Under the pieces are notes generated by a model that was not told the DNA's origin, did no database searches, and saw nothing but the letters and a program-made list of their open reading frames with translations. Shown piece by piece: positions 6,536 to 6,581 of a stretch of 6,581 nt of DNA. Source of the stretch: an uncultured Coleofasciculus sp. (GTDB taxonomy: Bacteria; Cyanobacteriota; Cyanobacteriia; Cyanobacteriales; Coleofasciculaceae); the NCBI GenBank assembly GCA_902805485.1, contig CADCTM010000915.1, forward strand, positions 1 to 6,581, in the 5' to 3' direction. The position numbers and the translations under genes were made by a program. The stretch's first letter is position 1. The number at the start of each line of letters is the position of its first letter.

Positions 6536-6564
6536 TTTACAAAATTTCATAAAGGAGATAGATT
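6536..6564 (+). promoter_or_regulatory. Possible promoter or ribosome-binding region of the next gene
   Basis: TTTACA (6536-6541), then 17 bases, then TAGATT (6559-6564) resembles a sigma-70 -35/-10 pair. The spacer contains AAAGGAGA (6551-6558), which alternatively is a good Shine-Dalgarno sequence, but no ATG, GTG or TTG follows at a usable distance before the window ends. The two readings exclude each other; neither is strong. Confidence 0.25.
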
Positions 6565-6581
6565 AAATACAGACAGACATC

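Noticed and set aside
1..6581. CRISPR array, tRNA, rRNA or riboswitch
   Set aside because: No regularly spaced repeats, cloverleaf-like segment or recognisable riboswitch core was seen on reading both strands.

Overview
The window looks like chromosomal DNA from a cyanobacterium, probably a filamentous one. It carries four copies of the HIP1 octamer GCGATCGC, an IS701-family insertion sequence (a family first described in Calothrix), and conserved housekeeping-type cyanobacterial genes on the right. The genus assignment is inference.

Left third (1-1905, all minus strand): a large tyrosine recombinase (integrase) gene with R, K, HxxR, H and Y catalytic residues all visible. It overlaps by 4 bp (ATGA) a small downstream gene of unknown function. 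The recombinase has lost its 5' end. Its frame stays open, and reads like protein, from the TTG at 1791 up to the edge of the insertion sequence, with no start codon in between.

Middle (1902-3270): an apparently intact insertion sequence of 1361 bp (1906-3266). It has imperfect 23-bp terminal inverted repeats (19/23 matching), a complete DDE transposase on the minus strand with an exact TATAAT box upstream, and flanking CTAA direct repeats, which fit the YTAR target rule of IS701 elements. To its right, on the plus strand, is the C-terminal part of a DUF3616-like protein, also without a start. Both flanking genes point away from the element and both lack their 5' ends. Removing the element does not restore either gene, so the locus was either already rearranged or was joined by recombination between IS copies.

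Right half (3707-6581): an intergenic region with an 18-bp HIP1-centred palindrome; a small three-helix membrane protein (plus); a convergent YifB/ComM-type AAA+ ATPase (minus); a divergent intergenic region; and a HinT-type histidine-triad nucleotide-binding protein (plus). The last 90 bases hold a possible promoter and Shine-Dalgarno-like motif for a gene outside the window.

The functional picture is a mobile or rearranged left part (recombinase module plus IS) abutting an ordinary core-genome right part. Transcription from the transposase could run on into the truncated recombinase and its small partner, since all three lie in tandem on the minus strand and no terminator is visible between them.
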